From the NCBI GenBank assembly GCA_030848545.1, contig JAVDCA010000023.1:1-64000 (forward strand): DNA of 64,000 nucleotides. The letters are read 5' to 3'. This stretch comes from Astrobacterium formosum (GTDB taxonomy: Bacteria; Pseudomonadota; Alphaproteobacteria; Rhizobiales; Xanthobacteraceae). Below the pieces are notes generated by a model that made no database searches, had not been told where the DNA came from, and saw only the letters and a program-made list of their open reading frames with translations. Made by a program: the position numbers and the translations under genes. Below are positions 47,466-55,838 of this stretch, in pieces (within the stretch, counting starts at the first letter, position 1; every line of letters begins with the position of its first letter).

Positions 47466-48734
47466 TCACGCGGTGGCGTTGCCGGCATCGCCGGCGCGGT
47501 CGGCGTAGATGTACAGCGGCCTGGCGGTCCCCTCGACCACTTCCCGGGAGATCACGACCTCCTCGACGCCTTCCAGGCCAGGCAGGTCGAACATGGTCTC
47601 CAACAGGATCGCTTCCATGATCGAGCGCAGCCCGCGGGCGCCGGTCTTGCGGTCAATGGCCTTGCGCGAGATGGCGCTGAGCGCCTCGTCGGCGAAGGTC
47701 AGGTCGATGTTCTCCATCTCGAAAAGCCGGTGGTATTGCTTCACCAGGGCGTTCTTGGGCTCGGTGAGGATGCGCTTGAGCGCTGGCTCGTCGAGATCCT
47801 CAAGCGTGGCGACGACAGGCAGACGGCCGACGAATTCGGGGATCAGGCCGTATTTGAGCAGATCCTCCGGCTCGACCTCGCGGAAGATTTCGCCCTGCTT
47901 GCGGTCCTCGGGCGCGCGAACCTTGGCCGAGAACCCGATCGAGGAGGTGCGGCCGCGCGAGGAGATGATCTTGTCCAGGCCCGAGAAGGCGCCGCCGCAC
48001 ACGAACAGGATGTTGGTCGTGTCCACCTGCAGGAACTCCTGCTGGGGATGCTTGCGGCCACCCTGCGGCGGCACGGAGGCGACGGTGCCCTCCATGATCT
48101 TCAACAGCGCCTGCTGGACACCCTCGCCCGAGACGTCGCGGGTGATCGAGGGATTGTCCGACTTGCGCGAAATCTTGTCGATCTCGTCGATGTAGACGAT
48201 GCCGCGCTGGGCGCGCTCGACGTTGTAGTCGGCGGCCTGCAGGAGCTTGAGGATGATGTTCTCGACGTCCTCGCCCACATAGCCGGCTTCGGTCAGAGTC
48301 GTCGCGTCCGCCATGGTGAACGGCACGTCGAGGATGCGGGCGAGCGTCTGCGCGAGCAGCGTCTTGCCCGAACCGGTCGGCCCGATCAGGAGGATGTTGG
48401 ACTTGGCGAGTTCGACGTCGTTGTGCTTGGTCTGGTGGTTGAGCCGCTTGTAGTGATTGTGCACGGCCACCGAGAGCACACGCTTGGCATGCTGTTGACC
48501 GATCACGTAGTCGTCGAGAACCTTGCAGATTTCCTTCGGCGTCGGGATGCCGTCGCGCGACTTCACCAGCGAGGACTTGGATTCCTCACGGATGATGTCC
48601 ATGCACAGTTCGACGCATTCGTCGCAGATGAAGACAGTCGGTCCCGCGATCAGCTTGCGGACCTCGTGCTGGCTCTTCCCGCAGAACGAACAGTAAAGAG
48701 TGTTCTTGGAATCGCCGCCGCCGACTTTGCTCAT
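47466..48734 (-). CDS. clpX: ATP-dependent Clp protease ATPase subunit ClpX
   Basis: 422 aa, start at 48734 ([15 protein letters not shown]). AAA+ unfoldase that feeds ClpP. N-terminal zinc domain with Cys15, Cys18, Cys37 and Cys40; Walker [16 protein letters not shown]; Walker [11 protein letters not shown]; sensor and pore-loop regions are intact. In alphaproteobacteria ClpXP degrades cell-cycle regulators such as CtrA. It lies downstream of clpP, 415 bases away. Confidence 0.96.
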   Translation of the reverse strand: MSKVGGGDSKNTLYCSFCGKSQHEVRKLIAGPTVFICDECVELCMDIIREESKSSLVKSRDGIPTPKEICKVLDDYVIGQQHAKRVLSVAVHNHYKRLNHQTKHNDVELAKSNILLIGPTGSGKTLLAQTLARILDVPFTMADATTLTEAGYVGEDVENIILKLLQAADYNVERAQRGIVYIDEIDKISRKSDNPSITRDVSGEGVQQALLKIMEGTVASVPPQGGRKHPQQEFLQVDTTNILFVCGGAFSGLDKIISSRGRTSSIGFSAKVRAPEDRKQGEIFREVEPEDLLKYGLIPEFVGRLPVVATLEDLDEPALKRILTEPKNALVKQYHRLFEMENIDLTFADEALSAISRKAIDRKTGARGLRSIMEAILLETMFDLPGLEGVEEVVISREVVEGTARPLYIYADRAGDAGNATA

Positions 48735-49149
48735 TCCTCGTCTCCGTCGGTTCGCCACCAGCGCGCCGGCAAACCTACCGCGTGGGCGCGAACACTATCA
48801 GTCTCGAACCTAAGAACCCGTAACGCCTGAACTCGGCCGGACTCCCAGGATCCTCGTACTCGACACCCTCTGTAGCCTATCGAAACACGCTACTGCCAAG
48901 ATAATCAAGTTTTCATTAACGATGAGAAACCGGGCAGAGGGCTACTTTGGTCGCGCGCCACTCCGGCTTCGCGGTTCTTTATGGCGAAAATAGCAGCAGG
49001 CGGATTGTCGAGGATCAACTGTCTCGGTCCGTTTATCCCCGCTGCGCCCGCCCAGTCATTATCCCGTGACCACCGAGCGCCGGTTCCCTGATCACCGGCG
49101 CGTGAACGGAAGCGGCGATACGGCTCCGTGCAGCATCGCCACCCTCGCG
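48735..49149. other. Intergenic region between clpP and clpX
   Basis: No gene is seen in these 415 bases. A candidate promoter for clpX is at 48871-48899. A relatively AT-rich stretch (48880-48940) surrounds it. Confidence 0.5.
48871..48899 (-). promoter_or_regulatory. Candidate promoter of clpX
   Basis: On the minus strand TTGGCA (48894-48899), 17 bases, GCTACA (48871-48876, extended GCTACAGA). The right element matches the alphaproteobacterial -10 pattern GCTAnAnC closely. It gives a leader of about 130 nt. Confidence 0.4.
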
Positions 49150-49779
49150 TCACGGCTTGTCGGCTTCTTCGGGACGCTTGCTGATGACACTGTCCACGAC
49201 GCCGAATTCCTTCGCGCCCTCGGCGGTCAGGAACATGTCGCGTTCGAGGGCCTCCTCGATCTTCTTGAGCGGCTGGCCGGTGTGGTGGACATAAATCTCG
49301 TTGAGGCGCCGCTTCAGGTTCAAGATCTCCTGGGCGTGCAGCATGATGTCGGTCACCTGGCCCTGGAACCCGCCGGAGGGCTGATGCAGCATGATCCGCG
49401 CATTGGGCAGCGCGAAGCGCATGTCCTTGTGGCCGGCGGCCAGCAGCAGCGAGCCCATGGAGGCGGCCTGTCCGGTGCACAGCGTCGATACCGGCGGACG
49501 GATGAACTGCATGGTGTCGTAGATCGCCAGGCCCGACGTCACCACGCCGCCCGGCGAGTTGATGTACATCGAGATTTCCTTCTTCGGGTTCTCGGCTTCG
49601 AGGAACAGGAGCTGGGCGACCACCAGCGTCGACATGTTGTCCTCGACCGGACCCGTAATGAAGATGATGCGCTCCTTCAAGAGGCGCGAATAGATATCGT
49701 AGGCGCGCTCGCCGCGGTTGGTCTGCTCGACCACCATCGGCACCAGGTAGTTCATGTGGGTCTCGACCGGATCGCGCAT
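49150..49779 (-). CDS. clpP: ATP-dependent Clp protease proteolytic subunit ClpP
   Basis: 209 aa serine protease that forms tetradecamers and is docked by ClpX and ClpA. Catalytic triad visible: Ser107 in [10 protein letters not shown], His132 in MLHQPSGG, Asp181 in LERDMFLT. The [25 protein letters not shown]-terminus and [18 protein letters not shown] are classical. An alternative start eight codons later (MNYLVPM) is possible. Confidence 0.96.
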   Translation of the reverse strand: MRDPVETHMNYLVPMVVEQTNRGERAYDIYSRLLKERIIFITGPVEDNMSTLVVAQLLFLEAENPKKEISMYINSPGGVVTSGLAIYDTMQFIRPPVSTLCTGQAASMGSLLLAAGHKDMRFALPNARIMLHQPSGGFQGQVTDIMLHAQEILNLKRRLNEIYVHHTGQPLKKIEEALERDMFLTAEGAKEFGVVDSVISKRPEEADKP

Positions 49780-50152
49780 GTTCGAACCTTGTTGGTTGGC
49801 TCCCGTCCCCCTGGGCGGAAGCTTTCGTCGGCGAACGGCCAGATCTCACCGCCCGTGCGTGCCATGAGATAGGAACAAACCGCCGCTCGGCAAGTCGGGC
49901 GGGTGATTCGTCCGCCGGACCTTTGTCGGACGGTCGCCATGGCGATGCAACGGGGTTGAGCCGGCGCCCCACCGCAGCCTGGGCCTATGGTTACCGGGGC
50001 GAAAGGACCCGCCGCCCCGGGCGCGTTCCGCAGCGCACGATGGCGCAAGCCCGCGATCGCTGACCGGCAAGGCAAACTAGCGTCGCCCTAAAGCATTCTG
50101 GGCCCGTACGCTTCGCGCACAGGCCCGGCAATGATCGACTACGCGGGGGAGG
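49780..50152. other. Intergenic region between tig and clpP
   Basis: 373 bases without a gene. A possible GC-rich hairpin (GGGCC...GGCCC) lies near 50100-50128, after the tig stop. The clpP promoter must be in this region, but no single element stands out. Confidence 0.4.
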
Positions 50153-51511
50153 TCACTCCGCCTTTTCTTCCTCGTCCTCGCGCAACAGCTCCTCGCGCGA
50201 GACCTTCTTTTCGGTGGGCCTGGCGAGTTCGAGGATGAAGTCGACCACCTTCTCTTCGAAGATGGGCGCCCGCAGCGACGCCAGCGCATTCGGGTTGGTG
50301 CGGAAATAATCCCACAACTCTTTCTCGCGGCCCGGGAACTGGCGCGCCCGCTCGACGATCGCCCGCGTGATCTCTTCCTCGGTGACCTTGATGTTGTTCT
50401 TGTCGCCGATTTCCGCCAGCACCAGACCGAGGCGCACGCGCCGATCCGCGATGACGCGGTACTCGGCCTTGGCCTTCTCCTCGTCGGTGCCTTCGTCGCT
50501 GAAGGAGCGGTTCTGGGACTTGAGATCGTTGAGGACAGTCGTCCAGACGCCGTTGAATTCCTCCTCGGCCATGCTGGGCGGCACTTCGAACTTGTGCAAC
50601 TCGTCCAGCTTGTCGAGCAGAGCCCGCTTGAGCTTCATGCGGCTGGCGCCGGCGTATTCGCGCTCCAGCCGATCCTTGACGGCCTCGCGCAGCTTGTCGA
50701 GTGATTCGAGGCCGAGCGTCTTGGCGAATTCGTCGTCGATGGTGAGCGTCCCGGGTGCATCGACCGACTTGGCGGTCACCTCGAAGGACGCCGCCTTGCC
50801 GGCGAGTTGCTCGGCCAGATAGTTCTCCGGGAAGGTAACGTTGACGGTGCGGGTCTCGCCCGCCGCAATGCCGATCAGCTGGTCCTCGAAGCCCGGAATG
50901 AAGGTGCCGGAGCCGAGATTGACGCCGACATCCTCGCCGGCGCCGCCCTCGAAGGGCTTGCCGTCTATCGAGCCCGTGAAGTTGATCATGACACGGTCGC
51001 CGGTCTCGGCCTTGGCGCCCTCGCCCTTCGGGCTATAGGGCTTGTTCTGTTCGGCGATCTTGCTGAGCGCGTCGGCGATTTCCGCCTCACCCACCTCGGC
51101 CACGAGCTTTTCCAGCGCGATGCCGGAGAAGTCCGCCAATTCGATATGGGGCACCACTTCCAGGGCGACCGAGTAGGCAAGGTCGGCCTGGCCCGCGATG
51201 ATGTTTTCGATCTCGCCCTTGTCCTCCGGCAGGCTCACCTTCGGTTCGAGGGCGAGCTTGAAGCCGTTGTCGGAGACGATCTTGGTGTTGGTATCGCGCA
51301 CCAGTTCCTCGATGGCTTCCGCCATCACGCTGCGGCCGTACACCTTCTTGAGGTGCGCCACCGGCACCTTGCCGGGGCGGAAGCCATTCAGGCGCACGCG
51401 GTCCTTGAGTTGCGCGAGCCGATCGTTGAGCTTCGCTTCCAGATCGGAGGCCGGCACGACGACGCGGAACTCGTGCTTCAATCCTTCGCTGGAGGTCTCG
51501 GTCACCTGCAT
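50153..51511 (-). CDS. tig: Trigger factor
   Basis: 452 aa ribosome-bound chaperone and prolyl isomerase that meets nascent chains at the exit tunnel. The ribosome-binding signature GFRPGKVP is at residues 43-50. The FKBP domain (about 155-245) includes [20 protein letters not shown] and [16 protein letters not shown]. The long helical C-terminal domain follows, and the last 25 residues are Lys/Glu-rich. It is the first gene of the conserved tig-clpP-clpX-lon series. Confidence 0.95.
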   Translation of the reverse strand: MQVTETSSEGLKHEFRVVVPASDLEAKLNDRLAQLKDRVRLNGFRPGKVPVAHLKKVYGRSVMAEAIEELVRDTNTKIVSDNGFKLALEPKVSLPEDKGEIENIIAGQADLAYSVALEVVPHIELADFSGIALEKLVAEVGEAEIADALSKIAEQNKPYSPKGEGAKAETGDRVMINFTGSIDGKPFEGGAGEDVGVNLGSGTFIPGFEDQLIGIAAGETRTVNVTFPENYLAEQLAGKAASFEVTAKSVDAPGTLTIDDEFAKTLGLESLDKLREAVKDRLEREYAGASRMKLKRALLDKLDELHKFEVPPSMAEEEFNGVWTTVLNDLKSQNRSFSDEGTDEEKAKAEYRVIADRRVRLGLVLAEIGDKNNIKVTEEEITRAIVERARQFPGREKELWDYFRTNPNALASLRAPIFEEKVVDFILELARPTEKKVSREELLREDEEEKAE

Positions 51512-51623
51512 GGCTGTTTACTCGAATCCTGAGGGGTCGTTGGCGGTTGTTCTAGCGACGTTCGGTCGAACTCGGCAGCAGGTCGCGGCGGCGGTCGTGC
51601 CGCCGTCTCCGCGAGCCCCGGCT

Positions 51624-51708
51624 TGGTGCGGGCGGAGGGATTTGAACCCCCACGACTTTCGTCACTGGAACCTAAATCCAGCGCGTCTACCAGTTCCGCC
51701 ACGCCCGC
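51624..51708 (-). tRNA. tRNA-Leu (TAG)
   Basis: 85 nt with encoded CCA and a long variable arm. Acceptor GCGGGCG pairs with CGCCCGC, anticodon loop ATTTAGG (TAG), T-arm GGTTCAAATCC. It is upstream of tig, as in other Hyphomicrobiales. Confidence 0.95.
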
Positions 51709-52446
51709 CTGGGGGCCGCGCTCGGCAAAGACCGGTTCGCCGCGCGGCGCGGCTTATAACAGGGCCAAGGGGCGGGCGCACCTGAAAAATCGCCGCGCCG
51801 AGGGCCGCGACCCGCCACATCCGCACCAAGCCGACGGTAGCCTGCAGCCATCCCCTCTCAGGGTGATCGCCCCGATCGCGGGCCGTCGAGGCAGAATCCC
51901 CCTGCATTCCCCCTGCCGCGTCGACCTCTCCCCCGGACGATCGGATCCCGCGCGCTTTGCCGCATGTGCCGATACAGATGCCACTGAGACGCAACTGCGC
52001 CAGTATTCGGAAGCACTTGCAATAAGTATATCGCGGCACCATCGGCAACACTTACGCGGCAAGAAAGTGGTTCCCCGACGTAAACGTCGTTAATGTCGCA
52101 TTGAATTTAAGTTCATCCCGGACAACGCTCGCATTTCTTGGCTATTCTCACTGTAACCGACCCGACAGCCTTAATTAAAGCCTCCGTATGCTGTAGCTAC
52201 GAGCCGATATCAGCGCGATATTGCATCATTTTACACTTACATACTTCTAATTTATACGCATATTTACATAGCCTGCACTTTACAATACATACAAATTTGT
52301 CGCATTTTCTTTGACCCGCCATCTCCCAAGGGGTACCGGAACCTCGTTCCGTTCCGCACCGCAGCGTCAGAGCGGCCCCGGGAAATCGGGCCAAGCTCCA
52401 GTTGTCGACTGCGGCAGAATCCAGTGATGAGCAGAAGGCCGACGAC
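51709..52446. other. Long intergenic region before the iron-uptake cluster, partly AT-rich
   Basis: 738 bases without a convincing gene. Up to about 52000 the base composition is like the surroundings; from about 52080 to 52310 it is clearly AT-rich, with TTAATTAA near 52170 and many short A/T tracts. This probably contains the control region of the porin/feo operon. I could not find a clean Fur box or an Irr-type motif (TTTAGAA-N3-TTCTAAA). Confidence 0.5.
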
Positions 52447-53973
52447 ATGAATATTCCATCCGGAGACCGCGAACCCCATCACGGCGAGGCGACCGTTGAA
52501 CGCCCGGTTTTGGAACGTTCCGCACGCCGGATTGCGCGTCTTTCGACGACGGCAGGCGTGACGATCCGACTGGCATGTGTGCTGGCGGCCGGAACCGCAT
52601 TGGGATTTTCGCCGGCGTACGCCGCCGATCTCAAATCCAAGATCGTCAAGGCCGTGGAGGCGAAGGACGCAGCGGCGACCGGCATTCCCGAAGAGTCGAT
52701 CGCCACTTGGCTACCGGAAGGCATGGCGACCGCCGGCGGTCTGCGCCCGGCCCTCGCCCGCCATGGCGTCACCTTCCAGCTCAACTATACCGGCGAGGCG
52801 TTTTCGAACGCCTCCGGCGGCATCAAGCGCGGCAGCGCCTATGACGGCCGGCTCGAAGCCGTGCTCGACGCCGATCTGGAAAAGCTCATGGGCTGGACCG
52901 GCGGCACCTTCCACATGAACGCCTTCCAGATTCACGGCCGCGGCATCTCGGGCGATTATGTCGGCAGTTCGCTCGCGGTTTCCAACATCGAGGCGACCCC
53001 GGCGACGCGGCTGTTCGAACTGTGGTTCGAGCAGAAGTTGCCGGGCGACATCGGCTCCGTGCGCGCGGGTCAGCTCGCCGCCGATTCGGAGTTCATCACC
53101 AGCGAATATGCCGGCCTGTTCCTCAACGGCACCTTCGGATGGCCGGGCATCGCCGCCGATAATCTGATCAACGGCGGCCCGGCCTATCCGCTGGCGACGC
53201 CGGGCGTGCGGCTCATGCTGCAGCCCAACGAGTCGACGGCGCTCTTGCTCGCCGTCTTCAACGGTGATCCCGCCGGCAGGTCCGCCGACGAGGAGGACCC
53301 ACAGAAGCTCAACCGCCACGGCGTGAACTTCCGCACCCACGACGATCCGTTCATCATCGGCGAGGCGCAGTTCAAGTATGCCGGCTTTTCCGGGCTGCCC
53401 GGCATGGTCAAGGTCGGCGGCTGGATCCATACGGGAGACTTCGACGATCGGCGCTGGGGAAGCGACGGGCTGGCACTGGGCATCACCGGCAGCAACGGAG
53501 AGCCCGTCGTGCACAAGAACAACTACGCCGGCTACGCTGTCATCGACCAGCAGATCTGGCATCTGCCCGGCGGCGAGCCCGACAAGGGCATCGGCGTGTT
53601 CGCGCGTATCGGCGGCAGTCCGTCCGACCGTAACCGCGTCGATTTCTACGCCGATGCCGGCATGAACTTCAAAGGGTTGATCGCGGCGCGGCCGGACGAC
53701 TCCTTCGGCGTCGCCTTCGGTTATGCCAACATCTCGTCGTCCGCCCGCGACCTCGCCCGCGACCTGGTCAATGACGGACAGGCGCAGCCGATCCCGGATT
53801 ACGAGGCGGTGATCGAATTGACCTATCAGGCCCAGATCGCCCCGGGTTGGACCATCCAGCCGAACTTCCAATACATCTTCCATCCCGGCGGCAACGTCTC
53901 CGACCCTAACGACGAGGCCGTGCCGATCCGTAACGCCGCCGTGTTCGGAGTGCGAAACCAGATCAAGTACTGA
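52447..53973 (+). CDS. OprB-family porin at the head of the feo cluster
   Basis: 508 aa outer-membrane protein. Start at 52447 with GAAGG upstream; a TTG 15 codons earlier is less likely. The N-terminus is long and hydrophilic (about 40 residues) before the signal core TIRLACVLAAGTALGFSPAYA, cleaved before ADLKSK. The mature part matches carbohydrate-selective porin OprB: ELWFEQKLPGDIGSVRAGQ, FITSEYAGLFLNGTFGWP, and the last beta strand NAAVFGVRNQIKY ending in an aromatic residue. In this context it more likely admits iron or a small ferrous chelate than sugar. The gene ends 135 bases before the next one, with a hairpin between. Confidence 0.85.
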   Translation: MNIPSGDREPHHGEATVERPVLERSARRIARLSTTAGVTIRLACVLAAGTALGFSPAYAADLKSKIVKAVEAKDAAATGIPEESIATWLPEGMATAGGLRPALARHGVTFQLNYTGEAFSNASGGIKRGSAYDGRLEAVLDADLEKLMGWTGGTFHMNAFQIHGRGISGDYVGSSLAVSNIEATPATRLFELWFEQKLPGDIGSVRAGQLAADSEFITSEYAGLFLNGTFGWPGIAADNLINGGPAYPLATPGVRLMLQPNESTALLLAVFNGDPAGRSADEEDPQKLNRHGVNFRTHDDPFIIGEAQFKYAGFSGLPGMVKVGGWIHTGDFDDRRWGSDGLALGITGSNGEPVVHKNNYAGYAVIDQQIWHLPGGEPDKGIGVFARIGGSPSDRNRVDFYADAGMNFKGLIAARPDDSFGVAFGYANISSSARDLARDLVNDGQAQPIPDYEAVIELTYQAQIAPGWTIQPNFQYIFHPGGNVSDPNDEAVPIRNAAVFGVRNQIKY

Positions 53974-53990
53974 AACGCCGCACTCGCCGC

Positions 53991-54015
53991 GCCCGGCGCC
54001 CTGTTCGCGCCGGGC
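53991..54015 (+). terminator. GC-rich hairpin after the porin gene (possible attenuator)
   Basis: GCCCGGCGC (53991-53999), seven-base loop, GCGCCGGGC (54007-54015): a perfect nine-pair stem without a U-run. It may protect the porin message or reduce read-through into the downstream genes rather than terminate fully. Confidence 0.45.
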
Positions 54016-54108
54016 TCTTCGACTTCCGCGCCTTCACGGTCCGCCGCGCTTCCGCCCGGCGGTGGAGGGCGGCTGACTGAACAGACACTGCCAACTACGA
54101 GGTCCATC

Positions 54109-54432
54109 ATGAACAAACTGCTCCGCCACGGCGCCATGCTCGTCGGACTGGCGTTCGGTCTCGCGACCAGCGCCGCGCAGGCCCACACAGCGCTATGCTC
54201 CTGCTACGACAACAACGACGGCACCATCCTGTGCGAAGGCGGATTCTCCGACGGCGCCTCCGCCTCCGGCGTCAAGATGGTGGTGTCCGACAAGCAGGGC
54301 AAAGCGCTGGTCGAAGGCGCCATGAACAAGAACAGCGAGTTCTCGTTCAAGAAGCCCGACGGCGACTTCACCGTGCTGTTCGACGGCGGCGAAGGCCATC
54401 AGATCCAGATAAAGGCCGGTGACATCCATTGA
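54109..54432 (+). CDS. Small secreted protein, NikL-like, mature N-terminal His and Cys cluster
   Basis: 107 aa. Signal peptide MNKLLRHGAMLVGLAFGLAT.. cleaved after AQA (residue 25), which would leave His26 as the first residue, followed by Cys30 and Cys32 (TALCSCYDN) and Cys42 (ILCEGG). The rest (GVKMVVSDKQGKALVEGAM, FTVLFDGGEGHQIQI) looks like a carboxypeptidase-regulatory-like beta sandwich as in NikL-type periplasmic proteins of nickel/cobalt systems. GAGG precedes the ATG. Given FeoAB downstream, a ferrous-iron or copper-binding role in the periplasm is likely; this is inference. Confidence 0.7.
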   Translation: MNKLLRHGAMLVGLAFGLATSAAQAHTALCSCYDNNDGTILCEGGFSDGASASGVKMVVSDKQGKALVEGAMNKNSEFSFKKPDGDFTVLFDGGEGHQIQIKAGDIH

Positions 54433-54510
54433 CGCCGCGTCCGTGACGCGACGTCGCGGCCCGCCGCGCCGACACGAACGACCACTGTTTGCAGATCGAG
54501 GAACATCCCG

Positions 54511-55296
54511 ATGAAGAGAACTTTGCTTGCCGCCGCGCTCGTTACCCTGGCGATCCCGCCGGCATGGGCGCACTTCCAGCTCGCCTACACGCCCGAGGTC
54601 AACATCGAGAAGCCCGGTCAGGTGCCCATGAAATTCATTTTCTGGCACCCGATGGAGAACGGTCACGCCATGGACATGGGCGCACCGGAATCCGTGCAGC
54701 TGTTCTTCAAGAAGGAGAAGATCGACCTCACCTCCAAGCTCACGCCTTTCACCTTCAAGGGCGCCGCCAATTCGTCCAAGGCCTTCGAGGTCATGCTCGA
54801 CGTCAAGCGCAACGGCGACTACATCGTCGCGCTCACGCCCAAGCCCTATTATGAAAAGAGCGAAGACAAGTACATCCAGCAGATCACCAAGTCGTTCCTC
54901 AACAAAGGGGGCGTACCGTCGGGCTGGAACGAGCCGCTCGGCCTGCCGACCGAGATCGTGCCGCTCAACAAGCCGACCAACGTGCTCGCCGGATCGACCT
55001 TCTCGGGCGTGGTGATGTCGGAAGGCAAGCCGGTGGCCGGTGCCGAGATCGAGATCGAATATATGAGCGCGCCGCCGGACATGAAGGCGAACAAGGCCGG
55101 CAAAACCACCGTCAAGCCGGCCGAAGGCGGCGCGCTGGTCGCGGTCACGGACACCAACGGCGTCTTCACCTTCGGCATTCCCAAGGCCGGCTTCTGGGGC
55201 TTCGCCGCCCTCGGTGCCGGTCCGACCAAGAAGTACGAAGGCAAGGAGCTCAGCCAGGACGCCGTGATCTGGGTCAGGGCATTCGATTTGAAGTGA
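54511..55296 (+). CDS. DUF4198 (NikK-like) periplasmic protein
   Basis: 261 aa. Signal peptide MKRTLLAAALVTLAIPPAWA, cleaved so that His21 (HFQLAYTPEV) becomes the N-terminus, as in other DUF4198 proteins where this His is thought to bind metal. Domains: a first beta sandwich (about 25-125; FIFWHPMENGHAMDMG is His/Met-rich) and a second carboxypeptidase-regulatory-like domain (about 150-261). DUF4198 proteins usually sit beside nickel or cobalt importers; here the neighbours are FeoA and FeoB. GAGGAAC lies upstream of the ATG. Role: probable periplasmic metal donor to FeoB. Confidence 0.8.
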   Translation: MKRTLLAAALVTLAIPPAWAHFQLAYTPEVNIEKPGQVPMKFIFWHPMENGHAMDMGAPESVQLFFKKEKIDLTSKLTPFTFKGAANSSKAFEVMLDVKRNGDYIVALTPKPYYEKSEDKYIQQITKSFLNKGGVPSGWNEPLGLPTEIVPLNKPTNVLAGSTFSGVVMSEGKPVAGAEIEIEYMSAPPDMKANKAGKTTVKPAEGGALVAVTDTNGVFTFGIPKAGFWGFAALGAGPTKKYEGKELSQDAVIWVRAFDLK

Positions 55297-55319
55297 ATTC
55301 CTGTTGAAGTGAATTCTTG
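55288..55319. repeat. Tandem 16-bp duplication across the DUF4198 gene stop
   Basis: TTGAAGTGAATTCCTG (55288-55303) followed directly by TTGAAGTGAATTCTTG (55304-55319), one mismatch. The first copy contains the last two codons and the stop of the DUF4198 gene. Confidence 0.8.
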
Positions 55320-55418
55320 TCCACCGCCGCGCCTGCGACGGAGATGAACATTCCCGGTCGTCGCCATCCGGTGCGGCGATCGGGATCATGCGTAACGACC
55401 GTATGAAAGCGCAAAGCG

Positions 55419-55805
55419 ATGACGATCACCAACGAAGATGGCATCGCGGCCTCGTTCGATGCCTGCACCGGTGCCGACCGGAGAGGTCACGGCGCAGGCG
55501 GGCACAGATGGCGACACCGATGGGGACGCCGCGGCCCGGCCGACCTGCCGGACACACCCGTGGTCCCGAGCCTGGACGACTTGCGGCCCGGCGAAACCGG
55601 CCGGGTCGTCACCTTGCATGGCGGCGGTGCCGTGCGACGACGGCTGCTCGACATGGGCATCGTACCCGGAGCCGAAGTCGAGGTCGTGCGCAATGCCCCT
55701 CTGCGTGACCCGATCGAGATCCGCGTCGGCAATTCCTTCATCGTCCTGCGTCGCGGCGAGGCCGCCCGCATCGAGATTTCTCGCCGCCCCGCCGACGCCG
55801 ACTGA
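55419..55805 (+). CDS. feoA: Ferrous iron transport protein A
   Basis: 128 aa. The C-terminal 80 residues form the SH3-like FeoA domain: LDDLRPGETGRVVTLHGGGAVRRRLLDMGIVPGAEVEVVRNAPL and then FIVLRRGEAARIEI. The first 45 residues are an unusual His/Arg/Gly-rich extension (HGAGGHRWRHRWGRRG), absent from the short 75-residue E. coli protein; it may bind metal or be a mis-set start, since later codons offer no good alternative start. FeoA is a cytoplasmic partner of FeoB. It precedes feoB by 33 bases. Confidence 0.88.
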   Translation: MTITNEDGIAASFDACTGADRRGHGAGGHRWRHRWGRRGPADLPDTPVVPSLDDLRPGETGRVVTLHGGGAVRRRLLDMGIVPGAEVEVVRNAPLRDPIEIRVGNSFIVLRRGEAARIEISRRPADAD

Positions 55806-55838
55806 CGCGCCGCCTGCCCCCGAAGATCGGACGACCCC

